DNA of 64,000 nt from the NCBI RefSeq assembly GCF_002161085.1, contig NZ_NFLU01000002.1, forward strand, positions 124,001 to 188,000, given 5' to 3'. Within the stretch, counting starts at the first letter, position 1, and every line of letters begins with the position of its first letter. Below are positions 25,770-35,100 of this stretch, piece after piece. The DNA comes from Flavonifractor sp. An112 (GTDB taxonomy: Bacteria > Bacillota > Clostridia > Oscillospirales > Oscillospiraceae). The notes under the pieces are model-generated. The model worked only from the letters and a program-made list of their open reading frames with translations, did not search any database and was not told the origin of the DNA. The position numbers and the translations under genes were made by a program.

Positions 25770-25793
25770 CTCCCGTTCCTTGAAATCACGGAG
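25770..25793 (-). promoter_or_regulatory. RBS-sequestering hairpin in the str operon leader
   Basis: On the minus strand CTCCGT pairs with ACGGGAG (one bulged G), covering most of the GGGAGG ribosome binding site of the L7Ae-like gene. It is a candidate translational control element; RNA autoregulation by the L7Ae-like protein is speculation. Confidence 0.35.
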
Positions 25794-25849
25794 ATTCGCG
25801 GTTTTTTCACCGTTTTTCCCCTTTGGCAGGCACACCTGCGCAATTCCGG

Positions 25850-25878
25850 ATTATATCATACCCCAAAATGTAAGTCAA
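25850..25878 (-). promoter_or_regulatory. sigma-A promoter of the str operon
   Basis: On the minus strand, TTGACT (25878-25873), a 17-nt spacer and consensus TATAAT (25855-25850), about 90 nt upstream of the L7Ae-like gene. It is close to ideal, as expected for ribosomal genes. Confidence 0.88.
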
Positions 25879-25934
25879 TCAGAAAATCACTGGATTTTCC
25901 AACAGTTTCGGGGCGTTTCCCGTCGGAATGCCGA

Positions 25935-25964
25935 GGGGCGGCGCACCGGCCGGTGCGCCGCCCC
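25935..25964. terminator. 30-bp perfect palindrome, probable terminator of the yfcC operon
   Basis: GGGGCGGCGCACCGG is followed directly by its complement, with no spare loop, 24 nt downstream of the yfcC stop. A TTTT run lies only on the plus-strand side, so termination of the minus-strand operon may rely on stem stability alone. Confidence 0.6.
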
Positions 25965-25987
25965 TTTTCCGGACGTCTCAGGAAAAC

Positions 25988-27376
25988 TCAGAAGGGCCCG
26001 TAGCCGATCTGATTTGCAACCACCACCAGGATAAAGCCGGCGGTAATCAGACAGGCATAGATCTTCCAGGCAAACTTGAACCAGTGGCCGTAATCCATGC
26101 CGCACAGGGAGAGCTGAAGCAGAGAGGCGGTAGGCCAGAAAGTGTTGGTGAATCCATCACCGTACTGGTAAGCCAGTACCATCACCTGCTGGTTGATACC
26201 CAACACCTGCCCCAGAGGCTGGAGGATGGGCATCATAACCACAGCCTTGCCGCTGCCGGAAGAAACAAAGAAGTTGAACAGGGTGACAAAGGCGTAGATG
26301 ATGAGCAGGGTGATGACGGGACTCTTGCCCTCCAGCAGGCCGGAGACACCGTGGATAATCGTGTCGGTAATGTTGCCCTCCGTGAGCAGGACAGACACGG
26401 CACGGCTGAAGCCGATGACCATGGTGGGGGCAATGACGCCGGCCATGCCCTTGCCGAACTCAGTGCAGGCCTCGGTCAGATCTATGCGGGACAGGATGAT
26501 GCCCAAGATGGTGACCGGGAAATAGCAGGCAGTAATCTCAGGCAGGCCCCACATCCACAGGAGAGAACCCACCACGGAGAACACAATGGTGGCCAGGAAG
26601 GCCAGGATAATGACAATCCGGCCCTTGGTAAACTTCAGGCCCGCTTCAAACTCCATGGGGGCAGTCTGCTCCTGGAGGTAGTTCTCGCCCATGATGCTGT
26701 TTTTGGGATCCTTCTTGATCTTGATGCAGTAGCGGACCAGGAAGAACAGAGCAATGACGAAAAAGACCGCCAGGCCCACTGCCCGGAACGCAATGCCGGA
26801 GTACATGGGCAGTCCCACCAGGGTCTGGGCCACACCGGTGGTGTAGGGGTTGACCATGCCGCAGGTAAAGCCTACAGCGGTGGAGAGCAGGATGATGGCG
26901 GTACCCACCATCTTGTCATAGCCCAAAGTGATAAACAGGGAGATAATGATCGGATAGAAAGGATAGAGGGCGTCCAGATAACCGATGACACCCAGGGCGG
27001 TAAACAGGGTAAAGAAGATGATCACCATGACCAGTCCGCCCCGGCCGCTGATCCGGATCAGGGACTGAATACCGGCGGAAAAGGCGCCGGTCTTATTGAT
27101 GATCTGGATACAGCCGCTGATGAGCAGTACGGCTCCAATGATGCTGGCGCTCTCCACAAAGCCCTGGTGGAGGGCAGTGAAGAACTGCAAAAAGCCCACC
27201 GGGGTCTGTTCCACAAAACTGAAGCTGTTGGGGTCCACCGTACCGCTGGCGTCCCGGACGTAGGAACCGGCGGGGATGATGTAAGTCAACGCCGTAATGA
27301 TGAGCATCAGGATCAGAATGACAATATACACATGGGGCATACTGAAGCCCCTCTTCTTATTTAATGTGTTTCCCAT
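25988..27376 (-). CDS. YfcC family transporter (putative basic amino acid/peptide permease)
   Basis: A 462-residue membrane protein with about 12 helices. It has the YfcC hallmarks: an N-terminal PHVYIVILILMLIITALTYIIPAGSY, the IGYLDALYPFYPIIISL region, and a C-terminal SSGSGKAVVMMPILQPLGQVLGINQQVMVLAYQYGDGF segment. YfcC proteins belong to the ion-transporter superfamily and are thought to carry amino acids or short peptides. It is the last gene of the sigma-54-type operon, 49 nt after the M20 peptidase gene, which suggests uptake of the amide or peptide substrate used by the two hydrolases. Confidence 0.9.
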   Translation of the reverse strand: MGNTLNKKRGFSMPHVYIVILILMLIITALTYIIPAGSYVRDASGTVDPNSFSFVEQTPVGFLQFFTALHQGFVESASIIGAVLLISGCIQIINKTGAFSAGIQSLIRISGRGGLVMVIIFFTLFTALGVIGYLDALYPFYPIIISLFITLGYDKMVGTAIILLSTAVGFTCGMVNPYTTGVAQTLVGLPMYSGIAFRAVGLAVFFVIALFFLVRYCIKIKKDPKNSIMGENYLQEQTAPMEFEAGLKFTKGRIVIILAFLATIVFSVVGSLLWMWGLPEITACYFPVTILGIILSRIDLTEACTEFGKGMAGVIAPTMVIGFSRAVSVLLTEGNITDTIIHGVSGLLEGKSPVITLLIIYAFVTLFNFFVSSGSGKAVVMMPILQPLGQVLGINQQVMVLAYQYGDGFTNTFWPTASLLQLSLCGMDYGHWFKFAWKIYACLITAGFILVVVANQIGYGPF

Positions 27377-27425
27377 AACATATTATCCTCCTCTTGTCTT
27401 GCCGGTCTCTCGCAGCACGCTCCAT

Positions 27426-28649
27426 TTAACCTTGTGTCTTCTTTTTCAGCCACTTTACGGCGCAGTTGGCCAGGATAGCGGTTCCGAGGGCAAAGGCGCT
27501 CTCATCCAGTACCATGTTGGGGTTATGCAGCGGATAGCCGTCAGGAGAGCCCGCCCCCATAAAGGCATAGAATCCGGGCACATGGCGGGTCACATGGCCG
27601 AAGTCCTCGGCCCCCTTCATGGGGGGCACCGGTTTCACATTCTCCGCGCCCAGGATCTCAGCGGCGAAGGGAACGATCTCCGCGGAGAAGTTGGGGTCGC
27701 ACACGGTGCTGGGGGTCTTAAGTACCCGCACCTCATAGGTGCCCCGCCAGGCCTTGATGTAGTGTTCCAGGATCTCAGGAATGCGCTCAATCAGATGGTC
27801 GTAGGCCTCCGGGCTGAGGGTGCGGAAGGACACCATGATCTCCGCAGTATCAGGGATGATGTTGGAGGCCCGGCCGCCGTTGAGGGCGCCTACCGTCATG
27901 GTGGCAAAGGCCTCCGGGTCCACCTCCCGGGGAATGAGCATATTGAGGGCGGAGCACACCTGAGTGGCAATGTTCACCGGGTCGATGGTCTTTTGGGGCT
28001 CGGAGGAGTGGCCGCCCTTGCCCTGGATGCTGACAATAAAGGTGGCCATGGCTCCGGAGGCCACGCCGGGAGAGTAGTTCAGCTTGCCGACTTCCACCTG
28101 GGAACCTACATGGAGCGCCATGGCGGCGTCCACCTTGGGGTTCTCCAGCAGGCCGTCGTCCACCATGGTGCGGGAACCGTAGCCCATCTCCTCACCGGGC
28201 TGGAACATCAGCTTCACGGTGCCGGGCAGCTCGTCCTCCATATCCTTCAGGATCTGAGCGGCGCCCAGCAGCATGGCGGCGTGGGCATCATGGCCGCACA
28301 TATGGGCGGTGTTGCCCTTGGATGCAAACTCCAGGCCGGTGGTCTCCTCCATGGGCAGGCCGTCCATATCAGCCCGCAGCAGGATACAGGGACCGTCCTT
28401 GCCGATGAGTCCCACCACGCCGGTGGATTCGGGGGCGTCGGGATAACCGGCGAATACCATCTTCTCCCGCTCCTCCTTGGTGTGGATGCCGCAGTCATGA
28501 TGGGGTATGCCCATCTCGTCCAGCCGTTTCTTCACATATTCCGCCGTTTTGGGGGTATACACGCCCACCTCGGGGATCTGATGCAGACAGCGCCGGTCGG
28601 CGATGATCTGCTTCTCAATAGCACGGGCCTTTTCCAGCATCTCGTTCAT
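27426..28649 (-). CDS. M20 family metallo-amidohydrolase/aminoacylase
   Basis: A 407-residue di-zinc hydrolase of the M20D (IAA-amino acid/hippurate hydrolase) group. Metal and catalytic motifs are LLRADMDGLPM, MCGHDAHAAMLLGAA, MFQPGEEMGYGSRTM (catalytic Glu pair) and KGAEDFGHV. A dimerisation lid lies in the middle (about 180-290). It cleaves N-acyl amino acids or short peptides. It is the second gene of the operon, 39 nt after the amidohydrolase gene, and precedes the YfcC transporter. This order suggests deacylation of imported amino-acid conjugates (inference). Confidence 0.93.
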   Translation of the reverse strand: MNEMLEKARAIEKQIIADRRCLHQIPEVGVYTPKTAEYVKKRLDEMGIPHHDCGIHTKEEREKMVFAGYPDAPESTGVVGLIGKDGPCILLRADMDGLPMEETTGLEFASKGNTAHMCGHDAHAAMLLGAAQILKDMEDELPGTVKLMFQPGEEMGYGSRTMVDDGLLENPKVDAAMALHVGSQVEVGKLNYSPGVASGAMATFIVSIQGKGGHSSEPQKTIDPVNIATQVCSALNMLIPREVDPEAFATMTVGALNGGRASNIIPDTAEIMVSFRTLSPEAYDHLIERIPEILEHYIKAWRGTYEVRVLKTPSTVCDPNFSAEIVPFAAEILGAENVKPVPPMKGAEDFGHVTRHVPGFYAFMGAGSPDGYPLHNPNMVLDESAFALGTAILANCAVKWLKKKTQG

Positions 28650-28688
28650 AGGGAGCTCTCCTTTCTATGGTCCACGCGGAGCACCGCG

Positions 28689-30272
28689 TTACGCCTGATA
28701 GACTGTGACGCCGTTGAGCACGGTCTCCAATACCTTCACCTGGGGGAAGCGGCTGGGCTGGACCTCAAACAGATCCTGATCCAGCACCACCAGGTCGGCC
28801 TGCTTGCCCACCTCCAGGGTACCACGCACCCCCTCGTCCCGGCTGGGCCAGGCGGCATCCGAGGTAAAGAGCCGAATGGCCTGCTCCACGGTGAGAGCCT
28901 GCTCGGGCAGATAGGTCTTGGTGCCAGCCCGGTTCTGCCGGGTGATGGCGGCGCGCATATTATCCAGCACGTTGAAGGGCTCCACCGGGCAGTCGGAACC
29001 GCCGCTGACGTGCAGGCCCAGGTCCAGCATGGCCTTCCAGTTGTAGCAGTCCCGGGCGTGCTCCTCTCCCACCCGCTCGGCAATGATGTTCATATCGGCG
29101 TCGATGAAGATGGGCTGGATATAGGCCTGTAGACCCAGTTCCTTCATCCGCTCCAGCAGGGCGGGGGTGGTGGTCTGGGCGTGGACGATGCCGTGGCGGT
29201 GATCCGTCCAGGGATTGGCCTGCTCCGCTTTCTCCATGGCGTCACACACCTTTTTCAGGGCCAGGTCGCCAATGGCGTGGACCGCCACGTCCATGTGGAT
29301 ATCGTGGGCCGCCCGGATGCGGCTGCACAACTCCTCTTCTGTATAAATAGGAATACCGTGGTTCTCCCGGTCATCCACATATCCGTCTATCATCTCGGCG
29401 GACTTGGCGCCCAGAGAACCATCCTGGAGCAGCTTCCGTGGTCCGGTACGGAAGAGACTGTCCCGGTCATCCGGGTCGCTGCGCACGCCCCTGAGCCGTT
29501 CAAAGTCCTCCGGCTCCACCAGGCACTGTTCATACACCCGCACGGTCAGTTCCCCGTCGGCCTCCATCTCCCGGAAAATACCGATGAGGCGGATGGGGTC
29601 CATACCGGCGATAGCCATCAGATCGTCGGAGTGGATACAGGTGATGCCGGCGGCATTCAGCTCCTTTTGCCCTTCCCGGATCAGCTGACGCACATAGGCG
29701 TCGTCCGCCTGGGGCAGCACGTCCATGTAGAGGCGGGCGGCGTTCTCCCGCAGGATACCGTGCTCAAAATCCACCAGAGCCATCACCTCGGGCTCCACAT
29801 TTTTCAGGGCACGAATCTTCTCCAGCATCACCGTATTGCAGGCGGCGATATGGATGCAGGTCCGCAGCATACACACCGGGATCTCGGTGGAGATGCGGTC
29901 CATGTCCTCTTTCGTCAGCAGCCGTCCCTCTTCCATAGTCTCCTGATTCCAGCCCATGCCGATGAGGTAACCGGGATGCTCCGTCTCAATCCGGGCCTTA
30001 CAACGCGCCACCACTTCATCGATGTTTTTAACGCCCAGCAGAGGCACATTCCGGCGGAACATGGCATAGTGGAGCAGGTGCATATGGGTATCGTTAAAGC
30101 CAGGCAGCACACAGGCGCCGTTAAGGTCCTTTTTCTCATCCCATCGCTGGGTCAGCGCCTCCTGATTTGTCCCCAAAAACACAATTTTCCCATCTTGAAC
30201 ACCAATGGCCTCATATCGGCTTATGGTCTGATCCATCGAAAGAATCGTTCCGTTATAGCGAAGGGTTCGCAT
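28689..30272 (-). CDS. YtcJ-like amidohydrolase (amidohydrolase 3 family)
   Basis: A 527-residue metal-dependent hydrolase. The N-terminal beta sandwich is followed by the HxH metal motif in LPGFNDTHMHLLHYAMF. Later metal ligands are in DVAVHAIGDLAL and DHRHGIVHAQ, and the final Asp is in HVSGGSDCPVEPFNV. The C-terminal ending (GTLEVGKQADLVVLDQDLFEVQ) is typical. The family hydrolyses amides, formamides or cyclic ureas; the substrate is unknown. It is the first gene of the operon, with the sigma-54 promoter at 30320-30336 upstream and a GGAAG site before ATG 30272. Confidence 0.92.
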   Translation of the reverse strand: MRTLRYNGTILSMDQTISRYEAIGVQDGKIVFLGTNQEALTQRWDEKKDLNGACVLPGFNDTHMHLLHYAMFRRNVPLLGVKNIDEVVARCKARIETEHPGYLIGMGWNQETMEEGRLLTKEDMDRISTEIPVCMLRTCIHIAACNTVMLEKIRALKNVEPEVMALVDFEHGILRENAARLYMDVLPQADDAYVRQLIREGQKELNAAGITCIHSDDLMAIAGMDPIRLIGIFREMEADGELTVRVYEQCLVEPEDFERLRGVRSDPDDRDSLFRTGPRKLLQDGSLGAKSAEMIDGYVDDRENHGIPIYTEEELCSRIRAAHDIHMDVAVHAIGDLALKKVCDAMEKAEQANPWTDHRHGIVHAQTTTPALLERMKELGLQAYIQPIFIDADMNIIAERVGEEHARDCYNWKAMLDLGLHVSGGSDCPVEPFNVLDNMRAAITRQNRAGTKTYLPEQALTVEQAIRLFTSDAAWPSRDEGVRGTLEVGKQADLVVLDQDLFEVQPSRFPQVKVLETVLNGVTVYQA

Positions 30273-30319
30273 ATCGATCTTCCTTTCTTCCCATTCAGTC
30301 TGTTTCCTCTTTCACAAGG

Positions 30320-30336
30320 AGCAAATTCCGTGCCAA
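30320..30336 (-). promoter_or_regulatory. sigma-54 promoter of the amidohydrolase-M20-yfcC operon
   Basis: On the minus strand the sequence TTGGCACGGAATTTGCT matches the sigma-54 consensus TTGGCAC-N5-TTGCT, with GG at -24 and GC at -12. It is about 50 nt before the amidohydrolase ATG, and the gene immediately upstream encodes a sigma-54 activator. Confidence 0.88.
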
Positions 30337-30352
30337 CCGGAGGTCAGAGTAC

Positions 30353-30429
30353 AAAAAGACCGCCCTATTTGTCTTTTCATGCAGAAAGAAGGGCTTCTGC
30401 TCCTCTTTCCGCCGACAAACGGGGCGGTC
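30353..30429 (-). terminator. large stem-loop terminator after the sigma-54 activator gene
   Basis: Arms at 30414-30429 and 30358-30373 form a 16-nt stem with two mismatches. An inner GCAGAA/TTCTGC hairpin fills the loop, and T5 follows on the minus strand (30357-30353). It insulates the activator gene from the sigma-54 promoter 17 nt further on. Confidence 0.6.
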
Positions 30430-30467
30430 CTTGCTGCGCTTTATGGGAAGAGTCTCCCTTATTGCAG

Positions 30468-30497
30468 GCAAAATTTTTTGCGGATGCAAAATTTTTT
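30468..30497. repeat. 12-bp direct repeat, candidate enhancer sites
   Basis: GCAAAATTTTTT occurs twice with an 18-nt period (30468-30479, 30486-30497). It lies about 130-160 nt upstream of the sigma-54 promoter, a usual distance for activator binding sites, and overlaps the end of the activator gene. Confidence 0.35.
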
Positions 30498-31839
30498 ACA
30501 GGTTATATTTTTGCAGTTTATATTTCAGGTTCTGTCTGGACAGGCCCAGCAGACGGGCAGCCTGCGAGATGGAGGAGGATTGTTCCATAGCCTTGTGCAG
30601 CAGCTCCCTTTCATACTGTTCCAGCGCCTTGGTCAGTGAAAAGCCCGGGTCAATATCTCCCTCCCGGCTCTCTTCCGCCAGGGATACCTCCTGATACTCC
30701 AGGGCGTCCTCCATGTGGTCCAGCACCAGCAGCTCGGAACGTGCGGAAGCAAAGGCCCCCTCGATGACATTCTGCAGCTCCCGCACGTTTCCGGGCCAGC
30801 TGTACCGTTCCAGCCGGCGGAGGGCCTGATCACTGATCCCCCGGACGCTGCGCTTCATCTTTCGATTATACTGGTCGATAAAATAGCGAATGAGCAGCGG
30901 AATATCTCCCACCCGCTTCCGCAGGGGAGGCAGCGTAATTCGCACCACACCAAGGCGGTAATACAGGTCCTCCCGCAGCCGGTGTTCCCGGATCAGCTTG
31001 GCAGGCTCCTCGTTGACAGCCGCCACGATACGCACATCAAAGGGGATGTCCCGGCTGCCGCCCAGGCGGCGGACCTTCTTCTCCTCCAATACCTTTAATA
31101 ATTTAGCCTGGAGGCCGATCTCCATGGAGTTGATCTCATCCAGAAACAGCGTGCCTCCGTCGGCCTCCTCCAGCAGACCTTTCCGGGTCAGGGCGCCGGT
31201 ATAGCAGCCCTTTTCGGTACCGAAGAACAGGCTCTCCAGCAAATTGGCCGGAATGGCCGCACAGTTCTGGGAGACAAAGGGCCTGCCGGAACGCCGTCCC
31301 TCGCTGTGGAGGGACTCTGCCACCAGTTCCTTGCCGGTGCCCGTCTCGCCGTAAATGAGCACGGAGGAATCCAGGGGCGCCACGTCCCGGATGCGTTTCT
31401 TCAGGGCCAACATAGCCGGGTCCTGGGTGATGATGCGGTCCAGGGTGGAAATGCCTCCCTCCCCCCGGATAACCCGCTGATCGATGGAGTGGAACTTGGA
31501 GGAGTCAATGACGCACGCCACCTGTCCGTCCACCACGATGGGGATGGTGGTGGACTCCAGCAGCACCCGCTCGCCCCGGCGGTTATTGATGTCCTGCAAT
31601 ACATTATAAGAAGGCTTTCCGGTTCTCAGTGCCTGGATGATGGTGCTGCTCTCCTCGTCCAGTTCAGGATACAATTCAAAGATATGCAGCCCCACCGTCT
31701 CACCGGAACGCCAGTAGTTGTCCAGAAAAATCCGCTGAAACTCCACTATACCGTCCCGGTTGGCGATGAGCAGTCCATCCGTGTCCTCACACAGGCGGAT
31801 CACATCCGCGATCTGTTCCGCCACCTCTCTGTCCTGCAT
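30496..31839 (-). CDS. sigma-54-dependent enhancer-binding regulator (PAS-AAA-Fis)
   Basis: A 447-residue activator of RNA polymerase-sigma-54. The N-terminal PAS-type sensor (about 20-120, IANRDGIVEFQRIFLDNYW) precedes the AAA+ domain. The latter has Walker A GETGTGKELVAES, the sigma-54 contact loop GCYTGA (canonical GAFTGA), Walker B GGTLFLDEI and the arginine region RLREDLYYRLGVVRI. The C-terminal Fis-type helix-turn-helix ends SQAARLLGLSRQNLKYKLQKYNL. It resembles RocR/BkdR-like regulators of amino acid catabolism. The start at 31839 has GGAGGAG upstream; a longer frame to 31983 is not supported. It most likely controls the operon at 25988-30272. Confidence 0.93.
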   Translation of the reverse strand: MQDREVAEQIADVIRLCEDTDGLLIANRDGIVEFQRIFLDNYWRSGETVGLHIFELYPELDEESSTIIQALRTGKPSYNVLQDINNRRGERVLLESTTIPIVVDGQVACVIDSSKFHSIDQRVIRGEGGISTLDRIITQDPAMLALKKRIRDVAPLDSSVLIYGETGTGKELVAESLHSEGRRSGRPFVSQNCAAIPANLLESLFFGTEKGCYTGALTRKGLLEEADGGTLFLDEINSMEIGLQAKLLKVLEEKKVRRLGGSRDIPFDVRIVAAVNEEPAKLIREHRLREDLYYRLGVVRITLPPLRKRVGDIPLLIRYFIDQYNRKMKRSVRGISDQALRRLERYSWPGNVRELQNVIEGAFASARSELLVLDHMEDALEYQEVSLAEESREGDIDPGFSLTKALEQYERELLHKAMEQSSSISQAARLLGLSRQNLKYKLQKYNL

Positions 31840-31909
31840 CCTGCTCTCCTCCATCCTGCCGCAGACATGAAAAAAATCTGGATTTCTCCAGATTTTCACC
31901 AAACAGCCG

Positions 31910-31939
31910 TTGACTTTTCCTATGATTTCATGGTATACT
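31910..31939 (+). promoter_or_regulatory. sigma-A promoter of rpoBC
   Basis: TTGACT (31910-31915), an 18-nt spacer and TATACT (31934-31939), giving a leader of about 230 nt before rpoB. Confidence 0.75.
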
Positions 31940-31945
31940 AAAACG

Positions 31946-32177
31946 CTCTTAACTTCCGATTGCGTCAGAACATTCTGCTCCACTGTGTGGTCAGTTTAAC
32001 ACAGCAGGGCGGAAAGCGCAAGAGGATATCAGAATATTTTTATCCACGCACCCGGGCGTTCGCGTCCGGTGCCCCACCGCCCCTTTTGTATGATTTGACG
32101 GAAAGCAGCAACCTTCGCCGGAATCGCCCCCCTGAGGCGGCGGTTCCAGACAATGAAATCGAGGTGTTTTTTCTACG
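31946..32177 (+). other. rpoB leader region
   Basis: A long untranslated leader between the promoter and the rpoB ATG. It has AT-rich then GC-rich segments, including a CGCCCCCCTGAGGCGGCGG hairpin near 32130-32150. rpoB lacks a clear AGGAGG; GAGGTG (32161-32166) is the nearest candidate. No small gene was recognised in the 338-nt gap. Confidence 0.5.
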
Positions 32178-35100
32178 ATGGTCAAGGACGTCTACTTCGG
32201 CAAGACCCTCCGCAAAAGCTTCGCCCGCCATGAAGAGATCCTGGAAATGCCCAACCTGCTGGAGGTGCAGAAGAACTCCTACAAGTGGTTCCTGGAGACA
32301 GGCCTGCGTGAAGTCTTTAAGGATGTGGCCTCCATTACCGACTACGCCGGCAATCTGGAGCTCTCCTTCATCGACTACTCCATGGATGAGCCTCCCAAGT
32401 ACAACGTGGAGGAATGCAAGGCCCGGGACGCCACGTACGCCGCTCCTATCAAGGTCTGGGTGCGCCTGCGCAACAAAGAGACCGACGAGATGAAGGAGCA
32501 GGAGATCTTCATGGGAGATTTCCCCCTGATGACCAAGGCCGGTACCTTTGTCATCAACGGCGCCGAGCGCGTCATCGTCTCCCAGATCGTCCGTTCCCCC
32601 GGCATCTATTATGCCCGCACCGAGGATAAGACCGGCAACGTGGTGTACGCCACCACCGTCATTCCTTACCGCGGCGCCTGGCTGGAGTATGAGACCGATC
32701 TCAGCGAAATCTTCTATGTCCGTATCGATAAGAACCGCAAGCTGCCCATCACCTGCCTGATCCGGGCCGTGGGTCCCAAGACCGACTCCGAGATTCTGGA
32801 GCTGTTCGGCAACGATCCCCGCATTGTGGCCACCCTGGAGAAGGACGCCTGCAAGACCTATGAGGAGGCCCTGCTGGAGATCTACCGCAAGCTGCGCCCC
32901 GGCGAGCCCCCCACGGTGGACTCCGCCGAGAGCCTGCTCAACGCCCTCTTCTTCGACCCCCGCCGGTACGACCTGTCCGCCGTGGGCCGCTACAAGTTCA
33001 ACAAGAAGCTGGCCATCTGGTCCCGCCTGTCCGGCCAGAAGCTGGCCATGCCCATCGTGGACCCCACCACCGGCGAGATCCTGGCCGAGCCCGGCGTGGT
33101 GCTCACCCGTGAGCAGGCCCGGGAGCTGGAGGCCAAGGGCGTCAACGAGGCCGTGCTGGACCTGGACGGCGGCGTTCAGCTGAAGGTGTTCTCCAACAAC
33201 ATGGTGGATATGGCCGGCTTTGTGGACTTTGACCCCGCCCAGTGCGGCGTCACCGAAAAGGTGCGCTTCTCCGTCCTCCAGGAGCTGCTGCAGAACTACT
33301 CCGGCGAGGAGCTGAAAGAGGCTGTCAAGGACCGCATCGACGACCTGATCCCCAAGCACATCATTGTGGACGACATCATGGCGTCCATCAACTACCTGAA
33401 CTGCCTGGCCCATGGCGTGGGCAACGCCGACGACATTGACCACCTGGGCAACCGTCGTCTGCGCTGCGTGGGCGAGCTGCTGCAGAACCAGTTCCGCATC
33501 GGCTTCTCCCGCATGGAGCGCGTCATCCGGGAGCGCATGACCATTCAGGACCTGGACATCGTCACCCCCCAGTCCCTGATCAACATCCGTCCCGTTACCG
33601 CCGCGATCAAGGAGTTCTTCGGTTCCTCCCCCCTGAGCCAGTTCATGGACCAGACCAACCCCCTGGCCGAGCTGACCCACAAGCGCCGTATGTCCGCTCT
33701 GGGCCCCGGCGGTCTGTCCCGTGACCGTGCCTCCTTCGATGTGCGAGACGTTCACTACTCCCACTACGGCCGTCTGTGCCCCATTGAGACCCCCGAAGGT
33801 CCCAACATCGGCCTGATCTCCTACCTGGCCTCCTACGCCCGCATCAACCGCTACGGCTTCATCGAGGCTCCCTACCGCAAGGTGGATAAGGCCACCGGCA
33901 AGGTCACCGACCAGGTGGAGTATATGACCGCCGACATGGAGGACGAGTTCACCATCGCCCAGGCCACCGAGCCTCTGGACGAGAACGGCTGTCTGAAGAA
34001 CGCCCGTATCACCTGCCGTCACCGCAACGAGATCATCGATGTGGACCGGGATCAGGTGGACTACATGGACGTGTCCCCCAAGATGATGTTCTCCATCGCT
34101 ACCGCCATGATCCCCTTCCTGGAGAACGACGACGCCAACCGTGCTCTGATGGGCGCCAACATGCAGCGTCAGGCCGTGCCTCTGCTGACCACCCAGGCCC
34201 CCATCGTGGCCACCGGTCAGGAGCACAAGAACTGCATCGACTCTGAGGTCGCCATTCTGGCCGAGGAAGACGGCGTGGTCACCAAGGTGTCTGCTCAGTA
34301 CGTCACCGTTCGCTATGACAGCGGCCGTGTGGAGGAGTACAAGCTGACCAAGTACCTGCGCTCCAACCACGGCACCTGCATCAACCAGCGTCCCATTGTC
34401 AACGCCGGCCAGCGGGTGGAGAAGGGCGAGGTCATCGCGGACGGCCCCTCCACCTCCAACGGCGAGATCGCCCTGGGCAAGAACATCCTCATGGGCTTTA
34501 TGACCTGGGAAGGTTACAACTACGAGGACGCCATCCTGCTCAACGAGCGCATGGTGAAGGAGGACGTGTTCACCTCCATCCACATCGAGGAGTACGAGAC
34601 CGAGTCCCGCGACACCAAGCTGGGTCCCGAGGAGATCACCCGGGACATCCCCAACGTGGGCGACGACGCCCTGAAGGATCTGGACGAGCGCGGCATCATC
34701 CGGGTGGGCGCCGAGGTCCGTGCCGGCGACATCCTGGTGGGCAAGGTCACCCCCAAGGGCGAGACCGACCTCACCGCCGAGGAGCGCCTGCTGCGCGCCA
34801 TCTTCGGTGAGAAGGCCCGCGAGGTCCGTGACACCTCCCTGAAGGTGCCTCACGGCGAGAGCGGCATCATCGTGGACGTGAAGGTCTTTACCCGCGAGGC
34901 GGGCGACGAGCTCTCCCCCGGCGTCAACATGGTGGTCCGCGTCTATATCGCCCAGAAGCGTAAGATCTCCGTGGGCGACAAGATGGCCGGCCGTCACGGT
35001 AACAAGGGTGTTGTGTCCCGCATCCTGCCCCAGGAGGATATGCCCTTCCTGCCCGACGGCACTCCTCTGGACATCGTGTTGAACCCCCTGGGCGTGCCTT

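Noticed and set aside
31840-31983. N-terminal extension of the sigma-54 activator
   Set aside because: It overlaps the rpoB promoter region and lacks an RBS, whereas GGAGGAG precedes 31839.
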